This document shows positions 6,479 to 7,311 of a DNA stretch of 7,311 bases, in pieces; positions within the stretch are counted from its first letter, which is position 1; every line of letters begins with the position of its first letter. The notes beneath the pieces were generated by a model that worked only from the letters and a program-made list of their open reading frames with translations, had not been told where the DNA came from and searched no databases. The stretch is from an uncultured Lachnospiraceae bacterium (GTDB lineage Bacteria; Bacillota; Clostridia; Lachnospirales; Lachnospiraceae), in assembly GCA_910585895.1 (NCBI GenBank), contig CAJUHY010000084.1:1-7311 (forward strand). The letters run 5' to 3'. Position numbers and translations under genes: made by a program.

Positions 6479-6547
6479 TTGTTATCAATTTGTGGTGTCG
6501 ACTGCTGTGATGAATGCAACAGAAAAGAAGCAAGTTATAATATATAA
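6479..6547 (+). pseudogene. N-terminal fragment of a DUF3795-like Cys-rich protein
   Basis: From TTG 6479, behind AAGGAGG (6464-6470), the frame reads LSICGVDCCDECNRKEASYNI and then stops at 6545-6547. The start CGVDCCDECxRKE closely resembles the N-terminus of DUF3795-family proteins, which carry clustered Cys and are usually over 100 residues. After this point the similarity ends and the next bases are AT-rich with no continuation that I can find in any frame. It is most likely a 5' gene remnant with its ribosome binding site intact. The family call is from memory of the motif. Confidence 0.5.
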
Positions 6548-6735
6548 AAAAGATAAAGTATGATTAATAGAATTGAAGTAATAGTGGAGTATTTTATCTT
6601 CTATTACGAGACCTAAAACTCGCCATGACCGTATAGGATGCCCTTGCAAGCAAATTCGCGTATGAATTTATTTGCATGAAATACGCAAAGAATAGTTGTT
6701 GGCAGAAAAAAACCGAAATTAATCCAGATTACCTG
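6548..6735. other. Non-coding or degenerate stretch
   Basis: No convincing gene. A short frame at 6560-6613 (MINRIEVIVEYFIFYYET) has no ribosome binding site, but its EV..EYF segment resembles EVEYF at about 7004-7018, and the DNA shares a 13-base word with that site. The stretch also holds the pseudoknot-like element at 6646-6686. Confidence 0.35.
6650..6686 (+). other. Possible RNA pseudoknot or nested inverted repeats
   Basis: AAATTC (6652-6657) and GAATTT (6664-6669) form a hairpin whose whole six-base loop GCGTAT (6658-6663) is complementary to ATACGC (6681-6686). In addition GCAAAT (6650-6655) matches ATTTGC (6670-6675) as an alternative stem. These pairings could form an H-type pseudoknot or compete as alternative folds. 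No downstream intact gene is obvious. The pairings are seen; function is not known. Confidence 0.35.
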
Positions 6736-6764
6736 TGGAAAATAATTCCCGGAAGCGTTATAAT
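6736..6764 (+). promoter_or_regulatory. Possible promoter within the degenerate region
   Basis: A perfect TATAAT (6759-6764) has TGGAAA (6736-6741, 4 of 6 matches to TTGACA) at 17-base spacing. It would transcribe toward the deformylase-like fragment. The -35 is weak, and AT-rich DNA gives chance -10 boxes, so this is tentative. The overlapping 60-residue frame 6676-6858 is not recognised and has no ribosome binding site. Confidence 0.3.
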
Positions 6765-6860
6765 ATATCCGGTTCATCTGTGCAGGGATGCGGCTTTCTC
6801 AGGAAGGCTTTCGCATGACACTTTTTTCTATAGCGTGGGCTTAGCGGTGATATCATGACG

Positions 6861-6879
6861 AAGCAGATGGACTGCTTTT
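6861..6879 (+). terminator. Possible small intrinsic terminator before the deformylase-like fragment
   Basis: AAGCAG (6861-6866), a five-base loop ATGGA and CTGCTT (6872-6877) form a 6-bp stem running into TTTT (6876-6879). The stem is short and only moderately GC-rich, so termination would be weak. It lies between the possible promoter at 6736-6764 and the ribosome binding site of the fragment at 6901. Confidence 0.3.
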
Positions 6880-6900
6880 GTGTGAAGGAGGCAGACGGAA

Positions 6901-7005
6901 ATGATAAAACCGATTGTGAGAGATATCATGTTTCTGAGTCGGAAATCGGAACCGGCGACAGCGGATGACAGGCAGGAGAAAGACAGAACGATATCAGAAT
7001 ATTGA
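6901..7005 (+). pseudogene. N-terminal fragment of a peptide deformylase-like protein
   Basis: ATG 6901, after GAAGGAGG (6885-6892), encodes MIKPIVRDIMFLSRKSEPATADDRQEKDRTISEY and then stops. The first 25 or so residues match the N-terminus typical of clostridial peptide deformylases, MIKPIVRDIMFLxxKSEPAT. Those enzymes remove the formyl group from nascent proteins using a metal site. The three catalytic motifs (GxGxAAxQ-type, EGC/EGCLS-type and HExDH) all lie further along and are absent, so this piece cannot be active. Similarity ends near residue 25. A true deformylase must exist elsewhere, since the function is essential. This is a broken or partial duplicate. Confidence 0.65.
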
Positions 7006-7046
7006 AGTGGAGTATTTTGATATTTCCTTCAAAAACAGAAACAGAA

Positions 7047-7096
7047 ATTTTCAGGTTTTGGTGCATTTTTTTCATTATATTGATAATCCTGAAAAT
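7047..7096. repeat. 9-bp perfect inverted repeat with long loop
   Basis: ATTTTCAGG (7047-7055) and CCTGAAAAT (7088-7096) are exact reverse complements separated by 32 AT-rich bases. The spacing is long for a terminator and no poly-T follows. It may be incidental in AT-rich DNA or a recognition dyad. Confidence 0.4.
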
Positions 7097-7257
7097 AAGT
7101 TTGAATATGATCAATCCTTAGCGATTTAGAAACGTTTTGAACCTAAAGAAAAGGTAGTTACAGAAAGAGAGTTTACATGGAGACGAAAAGGTTCTGCATG
7201 GTTCTTCTCAGTGAATTTTTCGCATGAAACTAAGATACTGGAATACCCGAATTATAT

Positions 7258-7301
7258 AAAAAGTACAGAACAAAAGTTCGATTTTGGTCTGTACTTTTTT
7301 T
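7258..7301. terminator. Strong terminator hairpin, probably bidirectional
   Basis: AAAAAGTACAGA (7258-7269) pairs with TCTGTACTTTTT (7288-7299). After one mismatch an inner stem CAAAA/TTTTG (7271-7275 with 7282-7286) closes on the loop GTTCGA. T residues 7295-7301 follow on the + strand, and the A-run at the other side makes a T-run on the minus strand. It closes the degenerate region and may also end a minus-strand gene lying beyond 7311. Confidence 0.85.
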
Positions 7302-7311
7302 GACTTATATG

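Larger units (their letters stand above)
6965..7303 (+). pseudogene. Unrecognised reading frame interrupted by one TAG stop
   Basis: One frame stays open from ATG 6965 to TAG 7127-7129 (54 residues) and then again without stops to TGA 7301-7303. The residues look protein-like: EVEYFDISFKNRNRNFQVLVHFFHYIDNP before the stop, and EPKEKVVTEREFTWRRKGSAWFFSVNF after it. There is no ribosome binding site at 6965, and its first part overlaps the deformylase-like fragment. The last 15 or so codons run through the terminator hairpin, so the real 3' end is likely earlier. I do not recognise the family. It may be the tail of a lost gene that was joined to the deformylase fragment by deletion. Confidence 0.35.

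Noticed and set aside
6676..6858. A 60-residue open frame in the degenerate region
   Set aside because: No ribosome binding site, no recognisable family, and mixed composition. It may contain remnants, but there is no support for a gene.
1..7311. CRISPR array, tRNA, rRNA, insertion sequence or phage attachment site
   Set aside because: No regularly spaced repeats, cloverleaf, rRNA words, transposase motifs or integrase-type target duplications were seen on either strand.

Overview
The window looks like a Gram-positive gut clostridium, most likely Lachnospiraceae. This is inferred from the moderate GC content, the AGGAGG-type ribosome binding sites, the BirA-type bio operator and the protein families present. 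It holds four regions. (1) Bases 1-600 carry a small Cys-rich peptide gene (63-272) that resembles clostridial RiPP/bacteriocin precursors of the CLI_3235 type, followed by a second, decayed copy about 312 bases downstream. A large stem-loop terminator (601-662) closes this part.

(2) Bases 662-4393 hold a two-gene ABC export cassette on the + strand. It consists of a 1023-residue permease with two FtsX/MacB-type halves and a MacB/LolD-type ATPase. The permease is open throughout. The ATPase is broken by an internal, frame-changing deletion that removes the LSGGQ signature region, so the cassette cannot work with this ATPase.

(3) Bases 4415-5831 are a minus-strand biotin operon: bioY (uptake) then bioD (dethiobiotin synthetase). 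Its promoter has a near-consensus -35 and -10 at 17-base spacing, and the -35 lies inside one arm of a BirA-like operator. The operon converges on the ABC cassette with only 21 bases between stop codons. Divergent from it is a single crcB/fluC fluoride channel gene (5967-6329).

(4) Bases 6330-7311 have no complete gene. They hold short 5' gene fragments with good ribosome binding sites: a DUF3795-like start (6479-6547) and a peptide-deformylase-like start (6901-7005). There is also a reading frame broken by one stop, several repeated 12-13 base words, a possible RNA pseudoknot and a strong terminator at the end (7258-7301). This part reads as a site of repeated gene loss.

Functional picture: biotin acquisition and fluoride resistance are intact housekeeping functions. 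The peptide genes and the exporter could have formed a small natural-product locus that is now eroding. The maturation enzymes, if any, would lie upstream of base 1. No complete, clearly new system can be shown from this window alone; the peptide pair is the best candidate for following up.
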